From assembly GCA_018883365.1 (NCBI GenBank), contig VEQF01000007.1, positions 1 to 53,724 on the forward strand: a stretch of 53,724 bases of DNA. The letters run 5' to 3'. Positions 45,322 through 53,479 of the stretch are shown here, piece after piece. Each line of letters begins with the position of its first letter. Position 1 is the first letter of the stretch. The DNA comes from Candidatus Nanopelagicaceae bacterium. GTDB lineage: Bacteria; Actinomycetota; Actinomycetes; Nanopelagicales; Nanopelagicaceae. The translations under genes were made by a program, and so were the position numbers. A model generated the notes under the pieces. The model ran no database searches, was not told the DNA's origin, and was given only the letters and a program-made list of their open reading frames with translations.

Positions 45322-46968
45322 TTACACCCCGACTTTTTGTTGTAGTTGAGCTGGTGAATTACTCCAAAGGTGGTAACCACCATCTAGATTTACCGGTTCA
45401 AATCCAAGATTTTTCAATAATAGAGTGGCGGTATGGGCCCGCTGCCCCACTTGGCAGGTAACAAGTATTTTTTTGTTAGAGATTTCGTGGTGGCGATTTC
45501 TAATTTCATCTACTGGAATATTGATAAAACCAGGAATCATTCCCTTTGCGCATTCGCCCGGAGTACGAACATCCAACAATGTGTAACCCTGCTTGCGATA
45601 TTCATCAATCTCATGCCATTGCGCAGTTTTGACTAATCCCGAAACAATATTTTCAGAAATGTATCCGAGCATGTTCACTGGATCTTTCGCGCTGCCAAAT
45701 GGCGGTGCGTAGGCAAGCTCTAAATCAGCCAATTCTGGCGCGGTTATTCCGGCACGAATGGCAGTGGCGATGACATCAATTCTCTTATCAACCCCGTCTT
45801 TTCCAACGCCTTGTGCTCCATAAATCTCCCCGGTATTTGGGTTGATAAGAAGCTTTAAAGCCAAAGTTTCTGCGCCGGGATAGTAACCAGCATGCGATCC
45901 GGGATGAGTATGAATTGCACGGTGCTCGATGTTCGCAGCTTTCAACCGTTTTTCATTCCATCCAGTTGAAGCAACCGCCAAATCAAAAACCTTCACGATT
46001 GCTGTGCCTATTGTTTTGACATGGCGAACTTTTCTACCGTTTATGTGATCAGCAATTACTCGACCGTGTCTATTGGCAATGTTAGCTAGTGGAACCAAAG
46101 TTGCACTTTCATCGAGTGCGTCTTTCTTTTCGGCGGCATCTCCTAAGGCATAAATATCAGGGTTGCTCGTCAAATTATTTTCATCTACAACAATTCCGCC
46201 ACGTGAACCAATCTCCAAGCCTGCCGCTTTAGCCAAACCCGTGTCTGGCCGCACTCCAATTGCAAGTATCACCAAGTCAGCCGGGACGACACTGCCGTCA
46301 CTAAGAGTTATTGAATCGCTGCCAATCTGTGCTGCCGATACTCCCAGGCGAACATCTACGCCGTTTTTTAACATTTCATTTGAGACTAAAAGTGCCATTT
46401 CTGGATCAAGAGGAGCCAAAACTTGTGGTGTTGCTTCTATCAAGGCAGTTTTGATACCGCGATGCACAAGGTTTTCTGCCATTTCAACCCCGATAAAGCC
46501 GCCACCAATTACCGCTGCGGTTTTTGGCTTGGACTCAACAGCTGCGAAAATCTTCTTTGTATCCTCAACGGTTCGAAGAGTCATCGCACGATCTACGCCT
46601 TCAATGGGCGGAACCACTGGCGTTGCACCTGGGCTCAAAATCAGCTTGTCGTACGCCAATTCATAGCTATCCCCATTAGCCATATTTCGCACAGAAACTT
46701 TCTTGGTGCTTGGATCAATGTCAGTAACTTCGCTCTGCACCCTTACATCAAGGCGAAAGCGCTTGTTTAAGCTCTCTGGGGTCTGAAGTAATAGATCCTG
46801 TTCCTTTGTAATCACACCGCCGATGTAATAAGGCAGTCCGCAGTTTGCATAAGACACAAAGCCGCTTTTCTCAACAACGATTATTTCCGCTGATTCATCT
46901 AATCGGCGAAGTCTGGTCGCCGCCGACATTCCTCCGGCAACACCTCCAACAATAACTATTCGCTTCAT
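45322..46968 (-). CDS. CoA-disulfide reductase with C-terminal rhodanese domain
   Basis: 548 aa FAD/NAD(P)H-dependent enzyme (CoADR-Rhd). FAD site VIVGGVAGGMSAATRLRR at the start; the single redox cysteine C43 in YANCGLPYYIGG; NAD site VIGGGFIGVEMAENL; dimerisation domain; then a rhodanese domain with active cysteine C505 (VTCQVGQRAHT). Such enzymes reduce CoA persulfide, polysulfide or CoA disulfide. Its ATG overlaps the stop of the rhodanese lipoprotein gene (ATGA). Context with a CstR-like repressor supports a persulfide role. Confidence 0.94.
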   Translation of the reverse strand: MKRIVIVGGVAGGMSAATRLRRLDESAEIIVVEKSGFVSYANCGLPYYIGGVITKEQDLLLQTPESLNKRFRLDVRVQSEVTDIDPSTKKVSVRNMANGDSYELAYDKLILSPGATPVVPPIEGVDRAMTLRTVEDTKKIFAAVESKPKTAAVIGGGFIGVEMAENLVHRGIKTALIEATPQVLAPLDPEMALLVSNEMLKNGVDVRLGVSAAQIGSDSITLSDGSVVPADLVILAIGVRPDTGLAKAAGLEIGSRGGIVVDENNLTSNPDIYALGDAAEKKDALDESATLVPLANIANRHGRVIADHINGRKVRHVKTIGTAIVKVFDLAVASTGWNEKRLKAANIEHRAIHTHPGSHAGYYPGAETLALKLLINPNTGEIYGAQGVGKDGVDKRIDVIATAIRAGITAPELADLELAYAPPFGSAKDPVNMLGYISENIVSGLVKTAQWHEIDEYRKQGYTLLDVRTPGECAKGMIPGFINIPVDEIRNRHHEISNKKILVTCQVGQRAHTATLLLKNLGFEPVNLDGGYHLWSNSPAQLQQKVGV

Positions 46969-47348
46969 GCGGTTGGTGCTCCTGCAGCCGCTAATTCAGC
47001 AAAGCCACCTTTATTGAAATTAAATAGGTTTGTAAATCCAGCATCCGACATTTTGCCTACTGCGATAGTAGATCGATTTCCACTTCGGCAATAAACCGCA
47101 TAAGCCACATTTTTATCTAATGCAGAAATCTGAGAATCAAAAGTAGCTGCGCTTACATCGAGGTTGACGGCACCTTGTAAATGACCAGCCGCAAACTCTT
47201 CCGGAGTCCTGACATCAACAATTACCACTCCTGGTTCGCCAATCTTTGCGATGAAATCAGCTGCTCCCATGTTGGTAGCACCACCCGAGCTAGAGCAACC
47301 TGTCAAGAATAAAGCTGACGCAAACAAAGCTGCTAATACTTTTTTCAT
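46965..47348 (-). CDS. rhodanese-domain lipoprotein
   Basis: 127 aa. Lipobox LTGCSS (C18) places a single rhodanese domain on the outer face of the membrane. Active-site loop CRSGNRS with C87, and the conserved DVRTPEEFAAGHLQGAVN segment. It could carry sulfane sulfur from outside to the cytosolic reductase encoded immediately downstream. Starts 9 bases after the repressor gene. Confidence 0.92.
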   Translation of the reverse strand: MKKVLAALFASALFLTGCSSSGGATNMGAADFIAKIGEPGVVIVDVRTPEEFAAGHLQGAVNLDVSAATFDSQISALDKNVAYAVYCRSGNRSTIAVGKMSDAGFTNLFNFNKGGFAELAAAGAPTA

Positions 47349-47356
47349 TGCTCTCC

Positions 47357-47644
47357 TTATGCCAGACTCAAAAATAGTTTTTGTAATTTTTCGGTAACTT
47401 CGGGGCTGTTCTGCTTGCCTTCAGAGATGCATTCTTTGAGGCTTGAAGAAATTAAGGTGAATGCCGCGGTATTGATAGCTTTGTTGACGGCGGCGATCTG
47501 AGTTACGACATCTTCGCAATTACGACCTTCTTCGAGCATTCTGATAACCGCATTCATCTGCCCATTGGCACGCTTCAGACGGGTAATAACCGTTGCAAGC
47601 TGCTCTCCATCTTTAAGTGCAGGGGCTGCAATCTTTTTCGCCAT
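47357..47644 (-). CDS. CsoR/CstR-family repressor, CstR-like cysteine pattern
   Basis: 95 aa all-helical DUF156 repressor. C43 (GRNCEDV) and C72 (LKECISEG) correspond to the two conserved cysteines 29 apart in CsoR and CstR. The residue four before C72, the Cu(I)-ligand His of CsoR, is S68, so copper sensing is unlikely and per/polysulfide sensing, as in CstR, fits. Start ATG 47644 with GGAG before it; the longer open frame to 47680 includes its promoter. It heads the sulfur operon and has a palindrome upstream. Confidence 0.9.
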   Translation of the reverse strand: MAKKIAAPALKDGEQLATVITRLKRANGQMNAVIRMLEEGRNCEDVVTQIAAVNKAINTAAFTLISSSLKECISEGKQNSPEVTEKLQKLFLSLA

Positions 47645-47675
47645 ACCACTCTCCTTTGCTGATGCGGCAAAAAAT

Positions 47676-47694
47676 AGCATACCCCTAGGGGTAT
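47676..47694 (-). promoter_or_regulatory. CstR/CsoR operator with overlapping -10
   Basis: ATACCCCTAGGGGTAT (47679-47694) is a perfect 16-base palindrome with the G/C core typical of CsoR-family operators. TATGCT (47681-47676), a good -10, overlaps its edge, so bound repressor blocks initiation of the sulfur operon. Confidence 0.85.
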
Positions 47695-47705
47695 ATCAAA
47701 TTAGG

Positions 47706-48209
47706 CTATCCGTTAGCGATTTCATATGACCACAGGTCTAGGTCGTCCAGATTCACGGGTGAAAAACCTTTAGCCTCCAAGGCCGAGGCTAGTTGTGCTC
47801 GGTGTTCGGTCGCATGATGTATTGCTTGCGAGAGAATTGTGGAGCGCCAACGCTTTACCAATTTTCCCTCGTAATTCTCAAACTCCAATTGCTTATCCTC
47901 AAGTTTTGCGCATTCCAAAAGCGCGGCATCAACTGCGGCTGCCTGCTCAAGTAGCCCTGAAAGGTCGGAAATACTTTCAATATCGGCAATACATGGATCT
48001 CCTGGTTGCGTTAAGACAGGAGTGCCAGAGATCCGATAAGCATAATGATCCGCTGAATCAACAATGTGATGAAGAATTTCAGCAACAAACCAATCTGGAT
48101 TTGTCGCGAAAGCTCTCAGCGCTTCTTCCGGCAAACTCTGAACATGCTTGATAGTTTGTTGGTTTGCCCAAGCCATATGCTTGAGTAATCTCTCTAATCC
48201 AATTGTCAT
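47706..48209 (-). CDS. DinB-family four-helix protein
   Basis: 167 aa. DinB-like features: LERLLKHMAWANQQTIKHVQSLP, WFVAEILHHIVDSADHYAYRIS and QAIHHATEHRAQLASALEA, giving the three His of the metal site. The superfamily includes mycothiol-dependent enzymes. GGAGAGG precedes the ATG. It lies just upstream of the sulfur operon in the same direction but has its stop 12 bases from that operator, so it is a separate unit. Confidence 0.82.
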   Translation of the reverse strand: MTIGLERLLKHMAWANQQTIKHVQSLPEEALRAFATNPDWFVAEILHHIVDSADHYAYRISGTPVLTQPGDPCIADIESISDLSGLLEQAAAVDAALLECAKLEDKQLEFENYEGKLVKRWRSTILSQAIHHATEHRAQLASALEAKGFSPVNLDDLDLWSYEIANG

Positions 48210-48214
48210 TTAAC

Positions 48215-48655
48215 TTAACCTCTCCTTATTTTGAGAAAAAACGCTGGAGTTGAATTCTGATAATTTGCAGATTCCGGAAACTTAATTTTCAAAAGTGAAT
48301 CTTCGTAACGGGATTTATAGATCAATAATCCAATCAACAGAATTGAAACGGCTATTGATTGCCAACTCTGTTTCCACAAAACCAAACCGGCGGCCAATAG
48401 AAAGAGTGCTAGGTAAATTGGGTGGCGAAGGTATTTATAGATTCCTGAGGTGACGAGAGAAGCCCCTTCTTTGCTTTCGGGCAAGGGCGTCAAGGCATCT
48501 CCTAAATCGCGAAAACTTTTCAAAAGCAATGCCACCGCAGCCAAAATTAAGATAATTGCCGCCAGAGCTGCACCAGAACTTCTGTTAACACTAGGAGTCG
48601 TAGCTAAAACCCCCAGCAAGACGAACTGAACCGTAACCAATAACTTGCCCTTCAT
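48215..48655 (-). CDS. isoprenylcysteine carboxyl methyltransferase-like membrane protein
   Basis: 146 aa with about four membrane helices and the ICMT/PEMT-type motif GIYKYLRHPIYLALFLLAAGLVLW ahead of a final RYEDSLLKIKFPE segment. Bacterial members methylate unknown membrane-near substrates or have lost catalysis. The ATG at 48655 has TACCCT (48667-48662) exactly 6 bases upstream, so I prefer it to the longer frame from 48703. Confidence 0.82.
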   Translation of the reverse strand: MKGKLLVTVQFVLLGVLATTPSVNRSSGAALAAIILILAAVALLLKSFRDLGDALTPLPESKEGASLVTSGIYKYLRHPIYLALFLLAAGLVLWKQSWQSIAVSILLIGLLIYKSRYEDSLLKIKFPESANYQNSTPAFFLKIRRG

Positions 48656-48690
48656 GTGGCAAGGGTAACCATTTTTGAGTATAAAATTTA

Positions 48691-48704
48691 GTTGAACTTT
48701 CAAC
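48691..48704. promoter_or_regulatory. putative MarR-type operator before the VOC dioxygenase
   Basis: GTTGAACTTTCAAC, a perfect copy, ending 9 bases before the -10 TAAGCT (48714-48719), which is 6 bases before the ATG at 48726. Same geometry as at 41376 and 43078. Confidence 0.82.
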
Positions 48705-48725
48705 TATTTCTGTTAAGCTCCAGCC

Positions 48726-49577
48726 ATGAACAGCTCAAGTTTGCTACCCGCCCAATCAGATATGGGCGCGGTAACTCTCTGGGTAGCCGATCTCGACAAG
48801 ATGATCCGGTACTACAGAGATGCAATCGGACTTGAGTTGTTCTCAGAGATCAATGGTCGTGCCTTCCTGGGACAGGGAACCACGACCATTGTCATTCTTG
48901 AATCCAAGCCAGGAATGAAATACGCCTCCCCCGGTGAGGCCGGCCTCTTTCACACCGCAATTCTCTTTTCTTCTCAAGCTGCATTAGCAAAAGCTGTCGC
49001 TTCAGTCGCAAAGCAACATCCTGGAACATTTACTGGAAGTGCTGATCACTTAGTTAGTAAGGCTTTTTACTTCAATGATCCAGAAGGTAATGGCGTTGAG
49101 CTTTATTGGGACCGCGACCGAAGTGAATGGAGCTGGGCGCATGGCTCAATTGAGATGGATACGATTTTTCTAGATCCCAATGATTTTCTTCGCGAACATT
49201 TAACTGAAGCGCCGGTTGAAGAAGCAAAAAAGGTTGGCCACGTTCATCTAAGTGTTGGTTCAGTTGAAGCGGCTGAAGAGTTCTATGTAAAAATGTTAGG
49301 TTTTGAAAAGACCCTTAATTGGGGAAATGCCGCCCTCTTTGTTTCTGCTGGCGGTTATCACCATCACATGGCTATGAATACCTGGCGTAGTAAAGGCGCA
49401 GGAAAGCGTCAATTAGCTTTGGGCTTGGGAAATGTTGAAATAGTTTTACCATCACAAGATCAAGTTATGGAAACTCAGGATCGCCTGAATTTCCATAAAA
49501 TTGAATCTAATGTTGATGCAGGTATTGCAAAAGTTCTTGATCCCTGGGGGAATCAGATCTCTATTAAATCAGCGTGA
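48726..49577 (+). CDS. VOC-family ring-cleavage dioxygenase-like protein (CatE/MhqO type)
   Basis: 283 aa of two VOC modules. The first runs VTLWVADLDKMIRYYRDAIGLELFSE to GNGVELYWDRDRSEW, the second VGHVHLSVGSVEAAEEFYVKMLGFEKTL to the end. Candidate metal residues are the His of FHTAILF, the GVELYWDR Glu and VGHVHLS. It resembles bacillus CatE/MhqO, which cleave catechols or hydroquinones and are under MarR-type quinone-responsive control. Leaderless start. Its last 9 bases overlap the convergent helicase gene. Confidence 0.9.
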   Translation: MNSSSLLPAQSDMGAVTLWVADLDKMIRYYRDAIGLELFSEINGRAFLGQGTTTIVILESKPGMKYASPGEAGLFHTAILFSSQAALAKAVASVAKQHPGTFTGSADHLVSKAFYFNDPEGNGVELYWDRDRSEWSWAHGSIEMDTIFLDPNDFLREHLTEAPVEEAKKVGHVHLSVGSVEAAEEFYVKMLGFEKTLNWGNAALFVSAGGYHHHMAMNTWRSKGAGKRQLALGLGNVEIVLPSQDQVMETQDRLNFHKIESNVDAGIAKVLDPWGNQISIKSA

Positions 49578-50900
49578 TCTTTTGCGGCGAGGTGCCGAAC
49601 CATCAAAGCGACGCTCGTCATTGCCATATTTTTTACGCTTCTTGCCACCTTGGCTTCGTGGACCGCGATAAGGCTTTTGAGTTTGTACCGGGGCTTTTTC
49701 CTCAACCAAAGGAATTCCCGATGGTTGCTTTGCTCCAGTAATGCTGACTAGCTTCTCATCTAACGGCTTAACCGCCATCACCCATGGCTCAACACCGGCA
49801 CGAGTGGTTATTCCACCAATTGTGCGTTGTTCTTTATGGGTTGCAAGAGTTACCACGCGACCAGTTTTGCCGGCGCGAGCAGTTCTTCCAGATCTATGTA
49901 AGTAATCCTTGTGATCGGCAGGCGCATCAAAATGCACCACTAAATCAATTCCATCAACGTGAATTCCGCGTGCGGCGACATCTGTTGCTACAAGCACAGC
50001 AGATTCTTGATCTTTGAATCTAGCTAAAGTGCGAGTGCGCACCGCCTGAGATTTTCCACCATGCAAAGTGCCTACACGCACACCAGCATTTGAAAAAGAG
50101 GTTGCCAACTTATCTGCTCCGCGCTTGGTTCTTACGAAGAATATGGATTTTCCATCACGCGCTGCAATCTGATTTGAGATATCTGCTTTGTCAGCATGAT
50201 TCAAAACAAATACATAGTGATCAGATTTTGCCTTTGTGCCTTCGATTTCCTTAACAGTATGTGTGCGAGGCTCACGGAGGTACTGGCGAACCAATCCATC
50301 AACTCCCCTATCTAGGGTTGCTGAGAACAAGAATCTTTGGCCACCTTTTTTAGCTTGGTTCAAGATCTGCTTTACCGCAGGTAAAAATCCCATGTCAGCC
50401 ATTTGATCAGCTTCATCAAGTACCGCAATTTGAAGTTCATCTAGTCGCAGCTCTTCTTTTTCCAACAAATCAATTAGTCGACCAGGTGTTGCGACCAATA
50501 TAGAAATACCTTTTTTCAAAGCATTTACCTGCTTGCCGTAAGGCATTCCGCCTGCAATAACTACGGAGTCATGACCAATGGCGCGAGCTAGTGGAGCTAA
50601 AACCTCATTGATTTGTTGCGCTAATTCACGGGTTGGTGCAAGCACAAGTGCGATGGGTTGACGCGGCTTTGCCTTGGCGCCATTGATGTTGTGCAAGAGC
50701 GCTAGACCGAATGCAAGTGTTTTGCCTGATCCTGTTTGTCCACGACCCAAAATGTCGTGACCTGCGATTGCATCTGGGATGGTCGCGGCTTGAATTGGAA
50801 ACGGGCTGGTAATTCCTTGTGCATCTAGAGCGTTAACCAATGCTGAGGCAAGGCCCAATTCACGGAAAGTTGTTTGTTTTTCTGCAGTAAGCAATGACAT
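49569..50900 (-). CDS. DEAD-box RNA helicase
   Basis: 443 aa ATP-dependent RNA helicase. Motifs in order: Q motif (FPIQAATIP), GRGQTGSGKT, APTRELAQQI, TPGRLIDLL, DEAD, SAT (FSATLDRG), TDVAARGIHVDGIDLVVHFDAP and HRSGRTARAGKTG. A basic C-terminal tail (about the last 35 residues, rich in Lys/Arg/Gly) should bind RNA. I take the ATG at 50900 (MSLLTAEK); the frame opens at 50915. The about 170-base A/T-rich upstream region may be a long 5' leader as in cold-induced helicases (inference). Confidence 0.94.
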   Translation of the reverse strand: MSLLTAEKQTTFRELGLASALVNALDAQGITSPFPIQAATIPDAIAGHDILGRGQTGSGKTLAFGLALLHNINGAKAKPRQPIALVLAPTRELAQQINEVLAPLARAIGHDSVVIAGGMPYGKQVNALKKGISILVATPGRLIDLLEKEELRLDELQIAVLDEADQMADMGFLPAVKQILNQAKKGGQRFLFSATLDRGVDGLVRQYLREPRTHTVKEIEGTKAKSDHYVFVLNHADKADISNQIAARDGKSIFFVRTKRGADKLATSFSNAGVRVGTLHGGKSQAVRTRTLARFKDQESAVLVATDVAARGIHVDGIDLVVHFDAPADHKDYLHRSGRTARAGKTGRVVTLATHKEQRTIGGITTRAGVEPWVMAVKPLDEKLVSITGAKQPSGIPLVEEKAPVQTQKPYRGPRSQGGKKRKKYGNDERRFDGSAPRRKRSR

Positions 50901-51074
50901 AAAAATACGTACCAATCATCTAGACATGTATGTCTCGTGGTGACTTGACGTATTTACGAAAAGATAAGACTTACATATAAATCAAGGAAATCTTGATTTT
51001 CATTTATTTGATGCTTTTGCATCAGCCTTAAGGGTACAGGAGAAGCCCTCAATCCCCTAATCGCGCTTAAAACC

Positions 51075-52172
51075 TCAAGGAGTAGCAGCGAACAAGATAA
51101 ATGAGCCAAATATGCTCAAATGAATAATGCTCTGAAGCAGAGTCGCTCTACCTGAAACAACAGTCAAAATCGACACCAGGAAAGTTAACGCCATAAGCGC
51201 AATTTCAGCCGCATTCAAACCAAGATTCACTTCATAACTTGAAAAGAGAGAGATTGCTGCAATCACCGGAATTGTTAAACCAATGCTGGCCAGGGCTGAT
51301 CCATAAGCCAGATTCAAGCTGGTTTGCGTTCTTCCGTATCGAGCAGCTTTGATTGCTGAAATAGATTCCGGAAGCAAGACAACGATTGCGATACTGATAG
51401 CAACCAACATCTGTGGCAAACCTTGATCATCAACAACACCTTGAATCAGAGGACTTGTTACCTTTGCAAGACCCACGACCGCGATTAGTGAAAGCAAAAG
51501 TCCAGCGAGACTTTGTAGCGCTTGATCTTTAGTTGGCGGATCAACGTGCTCCTCCACCGGAATCGTTTGATCCTCGCGAGCTGGTGGCAAGAAATAATCT
51601 CGATGACGAACAGTCTGCACGGTTACAAAAGTTAAATAGAGTCCAAGTGAAACAACGGCAGCAAAACCTAACTGAATGCTGTTGAATGTTGGCCCCGGAG
51701 TTGAAGTCGTAAGCGAAGGAAGAACCAAGGTCAAGGTACTCAGTGCTACTAATGCCGCTAACGCACCACTGACGCCGCTGGCATTAAAAGTAGCAACTCT
51801 TTGGCGCAATGACTTAATTAATAATGCAATACCAACAATTCCATTGGTAGTAATCATCACCGCAGCAAAGACTGTATTTCGAGCAAGTTCTTTATTGTTA
51901 TCCGGAGATGCCAGAATCAGAACCACAATCATTCCAACTTCAATAACGGTAACAGCCAAAGCAAGTATCAAAGATCCAAAAGGTTCGCCTACTTTTAGCG
52001 CTACCACCTCTGCGTGATGAACAGCTGTGAAAACTGCAGCAACCAGAACGAATCCGAGGGCTGCCAGCACAGGATTAGAGAGCTTTGCCGACCAAGATAT
52101 TGCCAAGAGGGCCAGCGCAAATACCGGTACAAAGAAATACCTGCTGCGCAGAGATTTAAACCGGGCCGACAT
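51075..52172 (-). CDS. Ca2+/H+ or Na+/H+ antiporter, ChaA/CaCA family
   Basis: 365 aa with about 11 membrane helices in two repeats. The alpha-1 repeat is GEPFGSLILALAVTVIEVGMIVVL and the alpha-2 repeat includes AIVVLLPESISAIKAARYGR, the paired acidic motifs of the cation/H+ exchanger group. An acidic loop separates the halves (REDQTIPVEEHVDPP). TAGAGT (52184-52179) lies exactly 6 bases before the ATG. Which cation it moves is not clear from sequence. Confidence 0.88.
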   Translation of the reverse strand: MSARFKSLRSRYFFVPVFALALLAISWSAKLSNPVLAALGFVLVAAVFTAVHHAEVVALKVGEPFGSLILALAVTVIEVGMIVVLILASPDNNKELARNTVFAAVMITTNGIVGIALLIKSLRQRVATFNASGVSGALAALVALSTLTLVLPSLTTSTPGPTFNSIQLGFAAVVSLGLYLTFVTVQTVRHRDYFLPPAREDQTIPVEEHVDPPTKDQALQSLAGLLLSLIAVVGLAKVTSPLIQGVVDDQGLPQMLVAISIAIVVLLPESISAIKAARYGRTQTSLNLAYGSALASIGLTIPVIAAISLFSSYEVNLGLNAAEIALMALTFLVSILTVVSGRATLLQSIIHLSIFGSFILFAATP

Positions 52173-52205
52173 GAGCGAACTCTAGTTTCTATCTCTCATA
52201 GCTCG

Positions 52206-52580
52206 CTACCTAAATTTAACTCCCGCTTCAGAACAGCGCTGAGTAATTGAATCAGTAATTTCTTTAAGCTTCTCTTTTGAGCCCTCTGCGGTTTGAGTTT
52301 GGCCCAATGCATCAGTCAGGAGACCGATGTCCTCTGCTAATCCAGTTGAAAGCAAAGCCCGCGCAGGCTCCCCTACTAAATTGTTGATTTGGGCAATCAG
52401 TCCTGAATCAATTAATCCCGTTTGATATGCCCCGGTAATTGATTGGATTGTTGAATCAAGTGCTTTGCAAGTGGTTGCATCTGCGGCGTTCTGAGCCGCA
52501 TTTTGCGCAATGTCGGTAACACCACAGCCAGTTAAAGTGAGAGCCAAAACCGAAGAAACTAAAGCCACTTTGATGTTCAT
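52206..52580 (-). CDS. small secreted lipoprotein of unknown function
   Basis: 124 aa. Signal peptide with lipobox LTLTGCGV (C19). The mature part is mostly helical with two further Cys (TTCKAL and TQRCSE) that could form a disulfide. I recognise no domain. It is separated from the antiporter gene by 33 bases and could be co-transcribed with it; it may have its own promoter. Confidence 0.72.
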   Translation of the reverse strand: MNIKVALVSSVLALTLTGCGVTDIAQNAAQNAADATTCKALDSTIQSITGAYQTGLIDSGLIAQINNLVGEPARALLSTGLAEDIGLLTDALGQTQTAEGSKEKLKEITDSITQRCSEAGVKFR

Positions 52581-52681
52581 AGGAGCGGAAGTTACAGAAT
52601 CACATTCTTCTTAGCTCATCGAATTTGGCGATATTCGACTTTCAAGGCGAATTCTCAGAAACCCAATTAACCCTTATGCGC

Positions 52682-52894
52682 TTACACGCCATTCTTCGTG
52701 CGGAAATAAGCAACTAAAGCATTTGCATGGCCATGTCCCATTTCAAACTTCCCTTTCAAATGAGCAACTTGCTCCATATGTGCAAGTTTTGAAACCTTTT
52801 TGAGTTCCTTCATCCAGTGCTCAATTGGCTTGCCATATTTCTTCTCAATTGAGGGAAAGTAGGAGGCAGGTCCCTGAACTTTTTTCTCAGCCAT
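52682..52894 (-). CDS. DUF4287-domain protein
   Basis: 70 aa helical protein: GPASYFPSIEKKYGKPIEHWMKELKKV...HMEQVAHLKGKFEMGHGHANALVAYFR. The terminal GHGHANALVAYFR is the hallmark of DUF4287, often linked to DUF5655 proteins. TAACAT (52906-52901) lies exactly 6 bases before the ATG. The function is unknown. Confidence 0.88.
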   Translation of the reverse strand: MAEKKVQGPASYFPSIEKKYGKPIEHWMKELKKVSKLAHMEQVAHLKGKFEMGHGHANALVAYFRTKNGV

Positions 52895-52962
52895 TGCAAA
52901 ATGTTATCCGAAAACAATGAATCCTTGACTCACGTTAATTCTCAGTAGAAACTTTGAGCCTT

Positions 52963-53325
52963 ATGGAAAATTACGAAGCAGAGGTCCGCGAACGCTGGGG
53001 CTCGACCGACGCTTATCGAGAATCGAATGCCAGGACCTCCAAGTACTCCCAATCTGACTTTCAAGCCGCAAAGGTTGATCAAGAAGCCGCCACTGAGCTA
53101 TTTGTCCACGCATTTGGAAATGGACTATCCATAGATTCTATTGAAGCTCAGAATGCCGTGCGAGCACATCGTGAAGCCATTTCTAAGTGGTTTTATGAGT
53201 GCTCAATAGAAATGCAGAAACAATTAGCACTTATGTATGTAGAAGACCCTAGATTTAAAGAGTATTACGAAAGTCGGAACAAAGGATTAGCTCAATACGT
53301 TCACGACGCGATTAATGCCCAGTGA
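52963..53325 (+). CDS. stand-alone TipAS-domain protein
   Basis: 120 aa. The sequence (YEAEVRERWGSTDAYRESNARTSKYSQSDF ... HREAISKWFYECSIEMQKQLALMYVEDPRFKEYYESRNKGLAQYVHDAI) is the all-helical thiopeptide-binding domain of the MerR-type regulator TipA, without its DNA-binding half. Short forms of TipA bind and sequester thiopeptide antibiotics. I choose ATG 52963; a TTG at 52954 is possible. Confidence 0.88.
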   Translation: MENYEAEVRERWGSTDAYRESNARTSKYSQSDFQAAKVDQEAATELFVHAFGNGLSIDSIEAQNAVRAHREAISKWFYECSIEMQKQLALMYVEDPRFKEYYESRNKGLAQYVHDAINAQ

Positions 53326-53479
53326 ATGAAGTTGATATTTATTAGAAGAAGAGTCGCCCTGTAAGCCGGAGACGAAGCAGTTATGCGTAATTGCACGCAT
53401 AAATGTTAAGTTTGCCCCCGCAACTGCCCCCAAAAATTAATAAATAACAAATAACTTCATCAATTGAAGAGTTCTTTGG
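53326..53479. other. intergenic region with rnpB-like scrap, hairpin and C-rich repeat
   Basis: No gene. It holds a 19-base stretch (minus strand 53369-53351) like the 3' end of RNase P RNA, a perfect 8-bp stem TTATGCGT/ACGCATAA (53381-53402) with a 6-base loop, and two GCCCCC boxes 12 bases apart (about 53415-53432). The combination resembles the edge of an integrated element; no integrase is seen in this window. Confidence 0.4.

Noticed and set aside
46163-46666. 167-codon plus-strand ORF antisense to the CoA-disulfide reductase gene
   Set aside because: No family features; the minus frame has full FAD, NAD and rhodanese motifs.
53351-53380. tRNA fragment (anticodon arm with CTGTAAG loop)
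   Set aside because: The flanking bases do not form a 5-bp anticodon stem; the match to RNase P RNA on the other strand is better.
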